From positions 1 to 50,645 of the forward strand of contig NZ_QGSY01000213.1 in assembly GCF_003857035.1 (NCBI RefSeq): a stretch of DNA of 50,645 nucleotides. Reading direction: 5' to 3'. Positions 1 to 8,201 of the stretch are shown here, piece by piece; positions within the stretch are counted from its first letter, which is position 1; each line of letters begins with the position of its first letter. A model generated the notes under the pieces. That model made no database searches, was not told the origin of the DNA, and was given only the letters and a program-made list of their open reading frames with translations. This DNA comes from Micromonospora arida (GTDB lineage: Bacteria; Actinomycetota; Actinomycetes; Mycobacteriales; Micromonosporaceae). Position numbers and translations under genes: made by a program.

Positions 1-15
1 CGCCCCGCCCCCGCC

Positions 16-92
16 GCGCCGATCTTGCACTTCCTGTCCCGACACAAGGGGCATTCCACCTGTATCGACGACCGAAAGTGCAAGATCGGCGC
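16..92. repeat. Palindromic intergenic element, copy 1
   Basis: Positions 16-32 are the exact reverse complement of 76-92 (17-bp arms with core GATCTTGCAC). The spacer contains CTGTCCCGACACAAGG and GGCATTCCAC. Related copies lie at 8127-8201 (opposite orientation) and 29068-29144. It sits just past the 3' end of the ATPase gene that ends at 104, so its transcript could fold into a terminator-like hairpin, but the conserved spacer argues for a repeat family rather than a simple terminator. Confidence 0.8.
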
Positions 93-103
93 GATCGGGG
101 CCG

Positions 104-1312
104 TCAGTCGGCGAGCGCGCCGGCGGCTCGACCCTCGTGCAGGGTCAGGTTGCGGCCGTTGGCCGGGTCGAACAGGTGGATCTTCTCCAGGTTGAACCAG
201 ACCCGCCGCGTCTGCCCCTCGGCGACCGGGGACTCGGCGGACAGCCGGGTCACCAGGTTGCCGCCGGCACCGGCGAAGTCGGCGGCGCCCGCGTCGGCGG
301 CCAGCTCCTCCAGCTCGGCGGCGCTGGCCTTCTCACCCTCGACGGTGAAGTAGACGTACTTGTCCGAGCCCATCGACTCGACGATGTCCACCGGCGCCTC
401 GAACTCCATGCCCCGCCGACGGGTGTCGTCGTCGACCAGTTCGGCGTCCTCGAAGTGCTCGGGCCGGATGCCGAGGATCAGCTCGCGGGGCGCGTCGGCC
501 GCCTCCAACTCCCGGCGGACCCGGTCACCGATCGGCACCGTGCCCAGGGCGGTGTGCAGCTCGCCGTCCTGCACGGCGGCGTGCAGGAAGTTCATCGACG
601 GCGAGCCGATGAAGCCGGCCACGAAGAGGTTCTTCGGGTGGTCGTACAGCTCCTGCGGCGGCCCGACCTGCTGCACCGCGCCCCCGCGCATGATCACCAC
701 GCGGTCGCCGAGGGTCATCGCCTCGGTCTGGTCGTGGGTGACGTAGACGGTGGTGGTGCCGAGCTGCTTCTGCAGGCGGGACACCACGGTGCGCATCTGC
801 ACCCGCAGCTTGGCGTCGAGGTTGGACAGCGGCTCGTCCATCAGGAACGCCTTCGGCTGGCGGACGATCGCCCGGCCCATCGCCACCCGCTGACGCTGGC
901 CACCGGAGAGGTTGGCCGGCTTGCGGTCCAGCAGCGAGGTCAGCTCCAGCACCTTCGCCGCCTCGTCGACCTTGCGGTCGATGGTCTCCTTGTCGAGTTT
1001 CGCCAGCCGCAGCGGGAACGCCATGTTCTCCCGCACGGTCATGTTCGGGTACAGCGCGTACGACTGGAACACCATGGCGATGTCCCGGTCCCGGGGGGCC
1101 TTGTCGTTGACCCGCTGCCCGGCGATGCGCAGCTCACCGGAGCTGATGTCCTCCAGCCCGGCGATCATGTTGAGGGTGGTGGACTTGCCGCAGCCCGAGG
1201 GCCCGACCAGGATCACGAACTCGCCGTCGGCGATCTCCAGGTCGACGTCCTGCACGGCGACGGTCCCGTCCGGGAAGCTCTTGCTCACCTTGTCCAGCAC
1301 GATGTCAGCCAT
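104..1312 (-). CDS. sugC: SugC-like sugar ABC transporter ATP-binding protein
   Basis: This 402-residue protein is the ATPase of a CUT1 carbohydrate importer and acts on the cytoplasmic face of the membrane. Visible motifs are Walker A GPSGCGKST at 37-45, Q-loop around 83, signature LSGGQ at 135-139, Walker B FLMDEP at 156-161 and the H-loop in YVTHDQTEAM. The C-terminal ~150 residues form the MalK/UgpC-type regulatory (TOBE/MOP) domain. From memory the sequence is very close to Mycobacterium tuberculosis SugC. It is the last gene of a minus-strand operon of binding protein, two permeases and ATPase. It is the only CUT1 ATPase in the window, so it may also energise the two ATPase-less importers at 30.4-33.7 kb and 44.4-47.7 kb; that is inference from MsiK in Streptomyces. 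Confidence 0.93.
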   Translation of the reverse strand: MADIVLDKVSKSFPDGTVAVQDVDLEIADGEFVILVGPSGCGKSTTLNMIAGLEDISSGELRIAGQRVNDKAPRDRDIAMVFQSYALYPNMTVRENMAFPLRLAKLDKETIDRKVDEAAKVLELTSLLDRKPANLSGGQRQRVAMGRAIVRQPKAFLMDEPLSNLDAKLRVQMRTVVSRLQKQLGTTTVYVTHDQTEAMTLGDRVVIMRGGAVQQVGPPQELYDHPKNLFVAGFIGSPSMNFLHAAVQDGELHTALGTVPIGDRVRRELEAADAPRELILGIRPEHFEDAELVDDDTRRRGMEFEAPVDIVESMGSDKYVYFTVEGEKASAAELEELAADAGAADFAGAGGNLVTRLSAESPVAEGQTRRVWFNLEKIHLFDPANGRNLTLHEGRAAGALAD

Positions 1313-1322
1313 GACTACCCAC

Positions 1323-2159
1323 CTATCCCTTTACCGCGCCGGAGGTCAGCCCGGACACGATGCGACGCTGGAAGAAGAGAACGAACAGGATGATCGGAAC
1401 GGTGATCACCACGGCGGCGGCGCAGATCGCCCCGGTGGGGTCCTCGAACTGCGACGCGCCGGTGAAGAACGACAACGCGGCCGGCACCGTGCGGGACCGC
1501 TCGGTCGAGGTCAGCGAGATGGCGAACAGGAAGTCGTTCCAGCAGAAGATGAAGACCAGGATCGCCGTGGTGAACAGCCCGGGCGCGGCCAGTGGCGCGA
1601 TCACCCGCCGGAACGCCTGCGCCTGGGTGGCGCCGTCCATCTTCGCTGCCTTCTCCAGATCCCACGGGATCTGCTTGAAGAACGCCGACAGCGTGTAGAT
1701 CGCCAGCGGCAACGCGAAGGTGATGTACGGCAGGATCAGCCCCAGCCAGGTGTCGAAGATCTTGAGCTGACGCTCGATCTCGAACAGCGGCGACACCAGT
1801 GACACCTGCGGGAACATCGCGATCAGCAGGGAGACGCCGACCAGCAGCTTCTTACCGGGGAAGTCCAGCCGGCTGATCGCGTACGCGGCCATCGCGCCGA
1901 GCACCACCGCGATCAGCGTGGCGATCAGCGCGATGCCGATCGAGTTGACCAGCGCCCGGACGAACTGGTCGGTGTCGAAGATGGTCCGGTAGTTGTCCAG
2001 CGTCCACTCCCGGGGGATGAAGTTCCCGTCGGTGAGGGTGGCCGGCGTCTTGAACGACAGCGACGCGATCCACAGCACCGGGACCAGCGCGAAGACGACC
2101 ACGAGGACGTCGAGCAGACCCCAGCGCAGTTTTGCCCTGGTAGTGGTTTCGACAGCCAT
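1323..2159 (-). CDS. sugB: SugB-like sugar ABC transporter permease (MalG type)
   Basis: This 278-residue membrane protein has six predicted transmembrane segments. The cytoplasmic EAA loop reads [15 protein letters not shown] with the conserved DGA, and it contacts the ATPase. The C-terminus ends in [10 protein letters not shown], as is usual for MalG-type permeases. It lies 10 bp upstream of the ATPase gene and one base after the other permease gene, so the genes are very likely co-transcribed. Substrate assignment (trehalose) rests on the LpqY-like binding protein of the operon rather than on this subunit. Confidence 0.92.
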   Translation of the reverse strand: MAVETTTRAKLRWGLLDVLVVVFALVPVLWIASLSFKTPATLTDGNFIPREWTLDNYRTIFDTDQFVRALVNSIGIALIATLIAVVLGAMAAYAISRLDFPGKKLLVGVSLLIAMFPQVSLVSPLFEIERQLKIFDTWLGLILPYITFALPLAIYTLSAFFKQIPWDLEKAAKMDGATQAQAFRRVIAPLAAPGLFTTAILVFIFCWNDFLFAISLTSTERSRTVPAALSFFTGASQFEDPTGAICAAAVVITVPIILFVLFFQRRIVSGLTSGAVKG

Positions 2160-2160
2160 G

Positions 2161-3144
2161 TCAGCGCCTCTCCCCGTCGTCGCTGCCCGGGGCAGCGGTG
2201 CCGAACAGCTTCACGAAGATGAACGCGATGATCGCCACGGTGATGAAGATCAGCACCGACATCGTCGAACCGATGCCGAGGTTGAGGCCCCGGATCAGGT
2301 TGTTGTAGGCGAGCATCGACACCGACGACGTCTCGTTGCCTCCGGCGGTCAACACGAAGATGTTGTCGAAGACCCGGAACGCGTCCAGGGTGCGGAACAG
2401 CAACGCGACCAGGATCGCCGGCTTCATCACCGGCAGCATCACCTTGGTGAACTTCTGCCAGGCGGTCGCGCCGTCGGTGGAGGCCGCCTTGAGCAGGTCC
2501 TCCGGGACCAGCGCCAGGCCGGCCATCAGCAGCAGCGCCATGAACGGGGTGGTCTTCCAGATCTCCGCCAGCATGATGATCGCCAGGGAGCTGGCCCGTT
2601 CGGTGAGCGGCGCGCCGTCACTGAACAGGTCGGCCAGGTAGCCGGTGCCGGGCGTCCAGGCGTACCGCCAGGAGAACGCGGCGACCACTGTGACGATCCC
2701 GTACGGGATCAGCGCCGAGGTCCGGACCAGGCCGCGCCCGACGATGGTGCGGTGCATGATGATCGCCAGGCCCATACCGAGCACCAGCTCGACGGCCACG
2801 GTGACCACCGTGATCAGCGTTGTCACCCCGAACGCGGTCCACCAGAACTCGTTGGTGAGCACTGTGACGTAGTTCTCCAGCCCGATGAACTCACGCTGGT
2901 CGGGGAAGCGCAGGTCGAAGCGCTGCAACGACAGCCAGACCGAGTAGATGATCGGGTACGCGGTCACCGCGATCATGACCAGCGCGGCCGGCGCGCAGAG
3001 CAGCAGACCGAGCCGGCGTTCGGCCTTCTTGTTCTCGCTCAACGGGGGCTTGCGACGGCTGCCGCGTTGCTTCGGTACGGAGGCGGGCCGCTGGGTTTCC
3101 TCGGCGGCGACTTCGGCGCCGGTCGGCGTGGCGTTGATACTCAC
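2161..3144 (-). CDS. sugA: SugA-like sugar ABC transporter permease (MalF type)
   Basis: This 327-residue inner-membrane permease has a ~50-residue cytoplasmic N-terminus rich in Arg and Lys, followed by six hydrophobic segments. The EAA loop reads [15 protein letters not shown]. It pairs with the MalG-type permease to form the translocation pore. It is the second gene of the operon, 55 bp after the binding-protein gene. Family membership is clear; the SugA name follows from operon order (LpqY, SugA, SugB, SugC) and the LpqY-like binding protein. Confidence 0.9.
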   Translation of the reverse strand: MSINATPTGAEVAAEETQRPASVPKQRGSRRKPPLSENKKAERRLGLLLCAPAALVMIAVTAYPIIYSVWLSLQRFDLRFPDQREFIGLENYVTVLTNEFWWTAFGVTTLITVVTVAVELVLGMGLAIIMHRTIVGRGLVRTSALIPYGIVTVVAAFSWRYAWTPGTGYLADLFSDGAPLTERASSLAIIMLAEIWKTTPFMALLLMAGLALVPEDLLKAASTDGATAWQKFTKVMLPVMKPAILVALLFRTLDAFRVFDNIFVLTAGGNETSSVSMLAYNNLIRGLNLGIGSTMSVLIFITVAIIAFIFVKLFGTAAPGSDDGERR

Positions 3145-3199
3145 GGGGCCACCTTCCTTCGCGACTGCGGGGCTCGCAGGAACGGCTCACTCCTCGCGC

Positions 3200-4486
3200 T
3201 CACGGCAGGACCCCCTTGGACTGGAGGGCGTCGGCGATGGCGCCGCGCAGCTCGTCGGCGGTCTGCTGCGGGCGGATCCCGGACGGTGGCGACAGGATCG
3301 CCGACATCACTGTGGAGATGCTCTGGTAGGCGGGGGTCAGCGGACGCGTCGCCGGTTCCTTCAACTCCTCCAGGATGGTGTCCTTCATCGGGTACGCCTC
3401 GGTCATCTCCGGGTCGTCGAAGACCGCCTCGATGGTCGGAGGAACGCCGTCGTTGATGGCGGAGAACTTCTGGTGCTCGGCGCTGCGGATGCACCGGGCC
3501 GCCTCGAAGGACTGCTCCGGGTGCTTGGAGTAGGAGCTGACCGCCAGGTTGACCCCACCGATGGTGACCTTGCTGGGGGTGCCTTCGTCGATGCCCGGAA
3601 TCCGAGCCCAGCCGACCTGCTTGGCCAGCTCCGGGTTCGCCTCCTGAAGGGCCGGGTAGACGAACGGCCAGTTCACCTGGAACGCGCCCGCACCGGACTG
3701 GAACTCCAGCCGAACCGGGTCCTCGGTGGCGTTGCTGAACGACGGCGAGGTCACCCCCGAGTTGGCGAACTTCTTCAGCTGCTCCAACGCCCGGACCGTG
3801 CCCTCGTCCATCACGGCCTTCTTGCCGTCGTCGCTGAGGATCTTCCCGCCGGCGCTTTCGGCCAGGGTGTTGTAGAGGACGACCAGACCCTCGTACTGCG
3901 CGCCCATGGTGAGCACCTGGTACGGCTTGCCCTGGTCCTTGAGCTGCTGGGCCGCGCTGATCATCTGGTCCCAGGTGGTCGGCGGCTGCGGCACCAGGTC
4001 CTTGCGGTACCAGAGCAACTGGACGTTGGTGTTCTTCGGCGCCGCGTACAGCTTGTCCTCGTACCGGGCGGTGTCCAACGGCCCGGCGAGGGTGCCCTGC
4101 TCGACCTCGGCCTTGTCCTGGCCGGTCCACTCGCGGATCCAGTCGGCGCTGGCGAACTCCTGGGTCCAGGTGACGTCCAGGCCGAGCAGATCCATCCCGC
4201 TGTCCTCGGCGGCCAGCCGGCGCACCATCTGCACCCGCTGGTCGTCGGCCTGCCGGGGCAGCACCCGGTAGGCGATTTCGTACCGTCCCTGGGCCTGCGC
4301 GTTGCAGTCGTCGACGACCTTCTGCAGGTTCTGCTCTGGCGGGTAGTACAGGTTGATCGTGGGTGGGCCGCCAGCGTCGTCCGCGCCGCACGCGGCCAGC
4401 GGTGCGACGAGTGCCAGCGCGGCGGCCGCCGCGCCCAGCCGAACAACCGGCCGGCGTCGGTGTCGAGCCGTCTCGGGGTCCGTCAT
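3200..4486 (-). CDS. lpqY: LpqY-like trehalose-binding lipoprotein
   Basis: This 428-residue extracytoplasmic solute-binding protein has an Arg-rich N-terminus, a hydrophobic segment and a lipobox LAAC before GADDAGG, so it should be a membrane-anchored lipoprotein. Blocks such as QLLWYRKDLV, GLVVLYN, QVNWPFVYPAL, SKVTIGGVNLAVS and the ending LQSKGVLP match mycobacterial LpqY closely from memory. LpqY binds trehalose, and in mycobacteria LpqY-SugABC recycles trehalose released from the envelope. The start is placed at MTDPETA, preceded by GGGGGAG; a longer frame reaches 4525. It is the first gene of the minus-strand operon and is divergent from the PadR gene. The exact disaccharide is inferred. 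Confidence 0.88.
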   Translation of the reverse strand: MTDPETARHRRRPVVRLGAAAAALALVAPLAACGADDAGGPPTINLYYPPEQNLQKVVDDCNAQAQGRYEIAYRVLPRQADDQRVQMVRRLAAEDSGMDLLGLDVTWTQEFASADWIREWTGQDKAEVEQGTLAGPLDTARYEDKLYAAPKNTNVQLLWYRKDLVPQPPTTWDQMISAAQQLKDQGKPYQVLTMGAQYEGLVVLYNTLAESAGGKILSDDGKKAVMDEGTVRALEQLKKFANSGVTSPSFSNATEDPVRLEFQSGAGAFQVNWPFVYPALQEANPELAKQVGWARIPGIDEGTPSKVTIGGVNLAVSSYSKHPEQSFEAARCIRSAEHQKFSAINDGVPPTIEAVFDDPEMTEAYPMKDTILEELKEPATRPLTPAYQSISTVMSAILSPPSGIRPQQTADELRGAIADALQSKGVLP

Positions 4487-4689
4487 CGCTCTCCCCCTCT
4501 CCTCGGCGAAGACCGGGGAGGGCATCCGTGCCCCGGCGCACGGCGAGACGATCTCGAGCCGGTGAGCTGCGAAAACTCCGGCGCGAACGCTCTGTAGCGG
4601 CTACTCTGCCCCACCCGGGAAGTCGCGAAACCTGGCTGTCACAGCCGAAGTTCAGTTCGGTATATCGTGACGCCAAATAGCAAGGTAGT

Positions 4690-5076
4690 ATGTGTCGCAT
4701 GGTAGCGGCGGAGAGCCAGTCCTTCGACGACAACGACCGCCAGACCCAACTCCTGCGGGGCGCGCTGGACATGTGCCTGCTGGCGCTGCTGGCACGCGAG
4801 CCGGCGCACGGCTACGAGCTGGTTCGGCGAATGGAGACGGCCGGCTTCGGCGCCATCAGCTACGGCACCATCTATCCCCTGCTGACTCGCATGCGCCGAC
4901 TTGGCCTTGTTGCTCACGAACAGCAGGTCAGCCCGACCGGTCCGCCCCGAAAGGTCTACGCGCTGACCGGGTCCGGTCGGATCCACCTGGATGCCTGGCA
5001 GAAACAGTGGAACCGCTTCACCGACACCGTCGACGCCGTTCTCTGCCCGCTCGACCACAACCCCACGAGGAGTTGA
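4690..5076 (+). CDS. PadR family transcriptional regulator
   Basis: This 128-residue protein has a PadR winged helix: LLRGALDMCLLALLAREPAHGYEL, then GTIYPLLTRMRRLGLV as recognition helix and turn, then the wing around KVYALTGSGR. PadR proteins are small repressors that often sense phenolics, antibiotics or envelope stress and usually control the adjacent gene. The start could be ATG 4690 or ATG 4699; neither has a strong ribosome-binding site, with only AAGG at 4682-4685. The next gene, a membrane protein, starts 3 bp after the stop, so the two form an operon. It is divergent from the trehalose importer, but nothing shows that it regulates it. Confidence 0.9.
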   Translation: MCRMVAAESQSFDDNDRQTQLLRGALDMCLLALLAREPAHGYELVRRMETAGFGAISYGTIYPLLTRMRRLGLVAHEQQVSPTGPPRKVYALTGSGRIHLDAWQKQWNRFTDTVDAVLCPLDHNPTRS

Positions 5077-5079
5077 CCC

Positions 5080-5775
5080 ATGGACACCATCGACCGCCTG
5101 CTGGGCGAAGCCGACCAGGCGTGGCGCGGGTACGGGGTCGGCTCGGCCGATCGGGCGGCACTCGCCGCGGACCTGCGCCTCGACCTGCGAGCCGCGGCCG
5201 CCGACGGGGGCGATCCCGAGCAGTTGATCGGCGGTGACGTGTCCGGCTTCGCGCGGCGGCTCGCCGACGAGGCTGGCGTCCGACGGGTGCGTGGCGACTA
5301 CGGCCGCATTCTCGGCACCGCGCTGATCGGCGCGACGCTCGGTGTCGTGCTCGGCTACGGCCTCCTGATGGCGGCCTACCCGGCCTTCGTCCGCATGGTC
5401 GACATCCCCCGCTCGATCGACGTACCGGTCCAGCTCGCCGTCGCCGTCTACTACGGCATACCGGCCGCCGTGGTCGTCACGGGAGCGGTCATCGCGGTAC
5501 GGACCCGGCTCCGCGACCTGCCCGATATCCGGCGGACGGCTCGGTTGATGAGCATCCTCGTGCCGGCGGCCGGCATCGTCATCACGCCGATCACTGTCGG
5601 CTTCGCCTGGTCCACCCACTACAGCACGGCACCGCCGGTGGTGGTCGCGGAGATCGCCATGGTCCTGGCCGCGCTCGCGGGCGCCACTGCGCTGGCACGC
5701 CGCTTGTCACTGCGCGAGGCCCGGACCGCCGCCGACGGCCCGCACCCGAATGCCACCAGAGTCAAACCCGCTTGA
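5080..5775 (+). CDS. PadR-linked four-helix membrane protein
   Basis: This 231-residue protein has a charged soluble N-terminal domain (about 1-70, LLGEADQAW... RLADEAGVRR) followed by four hydrophobic segments at roughly 83-105, 122-145, 168-188 and 192-212. The architecture resembles proteins encoded with PadR regulators (DUF1700-like or permease-prefix proteins), which are often the repressor's target. No catalytic motif is visible. It is translationally close to the PadR gene (3-bp gap) and preceded by GAGGAG. The function is unknown; a role in envelope stress sensing is inference. Confidence 0.75.
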   Translation: MDTIDRLLGEADQAWRGYGVGSADRAALAADLRLDLRAAAADGGDPEQLIGGDVSGFARRLADEAGVRRVRGDYGRILGTALIGATLGVVLGYGLLMAAYPAFVRMVDIPRSIDVPVQLAVAVYYGIPAAVVVTGAVIAVRTRLRDLPDIRRTARLMSILVPAAGIVITPITVGFAWSTHYSTAPPVVVAEIAMVLAALAGATALARRLSLREARTAADGPHPNATRVKPA

Positions 5776-5823
5776 CGGTACGAGCAGCGCCAGCCTGGAG
5801 TATGACAGGTGTAAGCTGCGCGT

Positions 5824-6147
5824 ATGACAGAGCCTCAGCGCCGCTTCACGATCTCCGTCCCCCCGGACGTGAGTCAGATCCTGGAGAGCCAGGGCAACCG
5901 CATGGCCAGCGCCTACGTCACTGAGTCGGTGCGTCGGCGCAAGCGGGTGGAGCAGCACAAGGAGTTGTTGCTCGCCGCCGGCATCCACGTCAGCGAGCAG
6001 GGTGTGGCCGAGGCGCGGGCCCGTCGCCTGGGCGTCGAGGCTGAGTGGTCTCCGGAGCGGTTCGAGGCGGAGCGCGCCAAGATCCGCGCCGCCATGGAGG
6101 CCGAGATGAACGGTGACGACACCGCGCCCCGCGCCGACGCCGCATGA
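5824..6147 (+). CDS. Putative antitoxin of a PIN-type toxin-antitoxin pair
   Basis: This 107-residue protein starts with a ribbon-helix-helix-like stretch (RRFTISVPPDVSQILESQG) followed by a long charged helix rich in Arg and Glu, ending in an acidic tail. That pattern, a DNA-binding N-terminus plus an extended toxin-binding tail, is typical of type II antitoxins. Its stop overlaps the start of the following PIN-like gene in ATGA, the coupling expected for antitoxin and toxin. Function is inferred from layout and composition; I cannot name a family with certainty. Confidence 0.6.
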   Translation: MTEPQRRFTISVPPDVSQILESQGNRMASAYVTESVRRRKRVEQHKELLLAAGIHVSEQGVAEARARRLGVEAEWSPERFEAERAKIRAAMEAEMNGDDTAPRADAA

Positions 6148-6542
6148 CCTCGGAGACGACGCCACCAGTTCGGCTCATCCTGGACCGGTCGGCCCTGCTG
6201 GGGTACGCCGTCCTCCGGACGGTGCACGTGGGCGAGCCCGTCCACGAGGTGATTGAGGACGGGGTGCGGTTCGGGGTGCCGGTGGTGGCAGCGACCGAAG
6301 CGTTGACCATGGCGACCGGCAAGGATTTGGCCCTGCTGCACAAGCTGCTGGCCCTGACGTCCTGCGCGCTGCTGCCCGAGCAGGCGGAGGATCTACCGGA
6401 GCTGACCTTCTGGCAGCGCAGGACCCGTCGTTTCGACCTGGCCGCAGCCGCCGTGGCGGGCCTGACCCACGACGCCGCGGTGCTGACCAGCGAGGGGCCC
6501 GGATACTCCGACGGGGTGCCGCTGATCCACTTTCCGGGATGA
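6144..6542 (+). CDS. PIN-like domain protein, putative toxin
   Basis: This 132-residue protein looks like a divergent PIN ribonuclease. An N-terminal strand ends in an acidic residue (LILDRSALLGY, first Asp), a central VVAATEAL carries a Glu, and a C-terminal helix-strand unit RFDLAAAAVAGLTHDAAVLTSE resembles the PIN core that supplies further acidic residues. The length is right for VapC-like toxins. The gene overlaps the preceding putative antitoxin by 4 bp. The fold assignment rests on motif spacing only. Activity would be RNA cleavage if the acidic quartet is intact. Confidence 0.6.
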   Translation: MTSETTPPVRLILDRSALLGYAVLRTVHVGEPVHEVIEDGVRFGVPVVAATEALTMATGKDLALLHKLLALTSCALLPEQAEDLPELTFWQRRTRRFDLAAAAVAGLTHDAAVLTSEGPGYSDGVPLIHFPG

Positions 6543-6560
6543 AGGACGGCGGGCCGAGCG

Positions 6561-6818
6561 TCAGCCGCGGGCCCTGGCCCAGGAGAGGAAACGCTCGGTC
6601 ATCCGGGCCGGCGGGTGGTCCGGATGGAGTTGGGTGAGCTGGTTCGTCGCCTCGTGCATAAGAGTGCCGAGATAGATCAACAGTGCGGTCCGGTTAGCCC
6701 GGTACTCGCTCAGCAGGGCGAGCTTGGCCGGCTGGCAGGGCCACTCCCGGCCGCAGTTGCGGCACCGCCAGAGCGGGCGCATGGCGACGTGCGGGACGGG
6801 CGGCCGGACCACAACCAT
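6561..6818 (-). CDS. Small CxxCG zinc-ribbon-like protein
   Basis: This 85-residue product contains WRCRNCGREWPC near its N-terminus, a CxxCG(x3)WPC cluster suited to metal binding, then LLSEYRANRTALLIYLGTLMHEAT and a C-terminal ERFLSWAR. Streptomyces and Micromonospora genomes carry many such proteins beside Scr1-type XRE regulators, often annotated as 'flavin reductase' although no flavin-binding domain is visible. The start is uncertain: ATG 6818 is given, ATG 6782 (MRPLWRC) is possible, and the open frame extends to 7007. It is divergent from the XRE gene at 7083. The function is unknown. Confidence 0.7.
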   Translation of the reverse strand: MVVVRPPVPHVAMRPLWRCRNCGREWPCQPAKLALLSEYRANRTALLIYLGTLMHEATNQLTQLHPDHPPARMTERFLSWARARG

Positions 6819-6871
6819 CACCGCCACCGCACCAAGGGCCTCAGCACATCGTCCTCCTGAAGGTGGGTGAA

Positions 6872-6908
6872 GGGGTCGCTCCCGCAAGGGGGAGACGGGA
6901 GCGACCCC
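6872..6908. promoter_or_regulatory. 13-bp inverted repeat in divergent regulator region
   Basis: GGGGTCGCTCCCG at 6872-6884 is the exact reverse complement of 6896-6908, with an 11-base spacer. It lies between the small CxxCG gene and the XRE gene, which diverge. It could be an operator for the XRE protein or a hairpin in the leader of the minus-strand gene. The perfect arms and position are seen; the role is inference. Confidence 0.5.
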
Positions 6909-7082
6909 GGGTGCAGAGCCTGCCGCCGCCATCCCGGCCACCAGCGGACCCGCCACTGGTGACAGTCTGGTGATGACGCGACTACCGTCGATACGTGCTC
7001 GTGCCATCCGTGCAGCTCAGCGGTCCAGGTGAGCACCCATGAGGGACACGCCGAGCCAGACCGAGCGAAGGTTGGGGAATCG

Positions 7083-7883
7083 ATGGGGAGCGTCACCGAC
7101 TACGTACTGGAGGAACTGCGTCTGTTCCGGACGGGGTTCGGGCTCAGTCAGGACGACTTCGGCAGGGGCATCGGCTATTCGGGTTCACATGTCAGCTCGG
7201 TGGAGACCGGCGGGCGACCGCCCACTAAGGAGTACATGAGGGCGGTCGACACCCACCACCACACCGGCGGGCGCTTCCTGCGCATGCTGGAGGGGTTGGC
7301 CCGGCTCGACGCCGAGCCGGCCTGGCTGCGCGAGTGGATCGAGTTCGAGCGGGAGGCGACCACGCTGCGCTGGTTCGAGTTGGCGTACGTGCCGGGCCTG
7401 CTCCAGACCGAGCGGTACGCCCGCGCGACGCTGGCCGGTGGCCGGTTCGACCCCGAGGATGTGGACCGGATCGTCGCCTCCCGGTTGGAGCGCCAGGCGA
7501 TCCTGCAACGCCCGCGCCCGCCGCAGCTCATCGCCGTCCTGGACGAGGCGGTGCTGCGCCGGCCGGTGCTCGACCAGCCGGGGCTCATGGTCGAGCAGTG
7601 CGAACACCTCGCCCAGTTGACGGCGGCGGAGCATATCCAGGTGCACATCGTCCCGACGGATGCTGGGATGTACCTGGGAATGGGCGGCCAGTTCATCATC
7701 GCCGAGATGCCGGACGGCGAGCGCGTGACCTATGCCGACAACCAGCTCACCGCGCAGATCGTCGATGCGCCAACCGACGTCGCTAAGCTGGCGAAGACAT
7801 GGGAAATCGTGCGGAACGAGGCGCTCCCCCGCCGGCAGTCAATCGACCTGATCAAGGAAGTGGCGAAGTCATGGGCATGCTGA
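7083..7883 (+). CDS. Scr1-type XRE regulator (HTH plus DUF5753)
   Basis: This 266-residue protein has an N-terminal lambda-repressor-like helix-turn-helix at about 8-60 (LRLFRTGFGLSQDDFGRGIGYSGSHVSSVETG). It is followed by the DUF5753 domain, recognised by FELAYVPGLLQTERYARA, VLDEAVLRRPV, QVHIVPTDAGMY and TYADNQLTAQIVD. This is the common Streptomyces/Micromonospora regulator class paired with a DUF397 protein, as in BldB- and WhiJ-like systems. ATG 7083 follows AAGGTTGGGG; the frame is open to 7029. Its stop overlaps the start of the DUF397 gene, so the pair is co-translated. Confidence 0.9.
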   Translation: MGSVTDYVLEELRLFRTGFGLSQDDFGRGIGYSGSHVSSVETGGRPPTKEYMRAVDTHHHTGGRFLRMLEGLARLDAEPAWLREWIEFEREATTLRWFELAYVPGLLQTERYARATLAGGRFDPEDVDRIVASRLERQAILQRPRPPQLIAVLDEAVLRRPVLDQPGLMVEQCEHLAQLTAAEHIQVHIVPTDAGMYLGMGGQFIIAEMPDGERVTYADNQLTAQIVDAPTDVAKLAKTWEIVRNEALPRRQSIDLIKEVAKSWAC

Positions 7884-8059
7884 CCCCCCAGTGGCGCAAG
7901 TCGACCCGGTCCGGTGGCAACGGCGGAGCCTGCGTCGAGGTCGCCGACAACCTGCCGAGCGTGGTGCTGGTGCGCGACACCAAGGACCGCGACGGCGGCA
8001 CCCTGCACGTCGACCCGACGGCCTGGAAGGCGTTCGTCGGTTTCGTCAAGCAACACTGA
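7871..8059 (+). CDS. DUF397 protein
   Basis: This 62-residue protein has the full DUF397 signature: WRKSTRSGGNGGACVEVA, then VLVRDTKDRDGGTLHVDPTAWKAFVGFVK. These small proteins accompany Scr1-type XRE regulators and are thought to modulate them, in some cases like an antitoxin partner; the mechanism is poorly known. The start ATG 7871 is inside the upstream gene (13-bp overlap) and is preceded by AAGGAAG. A strong hairpin follows at 8070-8099. Confidence 0.92.
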   Translation: MGMLTPQWRKSTRSGGNGGACVEVADNLPSVVLVRDTKDRDGGTLHVDPTAWKAFVGFVKQH

Positions 8060-8069
8060 ACGCGAAACC

Positions 8070-8099
8070 CGGAGAAGCCCTCACGCGAGGGCTTCTCCG
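8070..8099 (+). terminator. Hairpin after the DUF397 gene
   Basis: A perfect 13-bp stem (8070-8082 with 8087-8099) and a 4-base loop ACGC lie 11 bp after the DUF397 stop. There is no T-run, which is common for actinobacterial terminators. It should end the XRE-DUF397 transcript. Confidence 0.75.
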
Positions 8100-8126
8100 A
8101 AGTAGACATGCCCCGACCGCCCGCCC

Positions 8127-8201
8127 GCGCCGATCTTGCAGTTTCGGTCGCCGAAAAGCGTGGAATGCCCCCTACGTCGGGACAGAATGTGCAAGATCGC
8201 G
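8127..8201. repeat. Palindromic intergenic element, copy 2 (inverted)
   Basis: Read on the minus strand, this copy matches copy 1 (16-92) through CTGTCCCGAC, GGGGCATTCCAC, CGACCGAAA and the terminal TGCAAGATCGGCGC. The ends carry GATCTTGCA and TGCAAGATC as inverted arms. It lies between the DUF397 hairpin and the VOC gene. Confidence 0.8.

Noticed and set aside
137..1393. 418-codon plus-strand open frame opposite sugC
   Set aside because: It is a shadow of an unmistakable ABC ATPase; composition is Val/Leu/His/Arg-rich with no domain.
4638..4661. TGTCACA upstream of the PadR gene as a second ECF41 promoter
   Set aside because: The sequence 16 bases downstream reads GTAT, not a CGTC-like box, so only the -35 part matches.
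6561..6818. Flavin reductase
   Set aside because: Databases often use this name for such proteins, but an 85-residue CxxCG protein has no room or motif for a flavin reductase domain.
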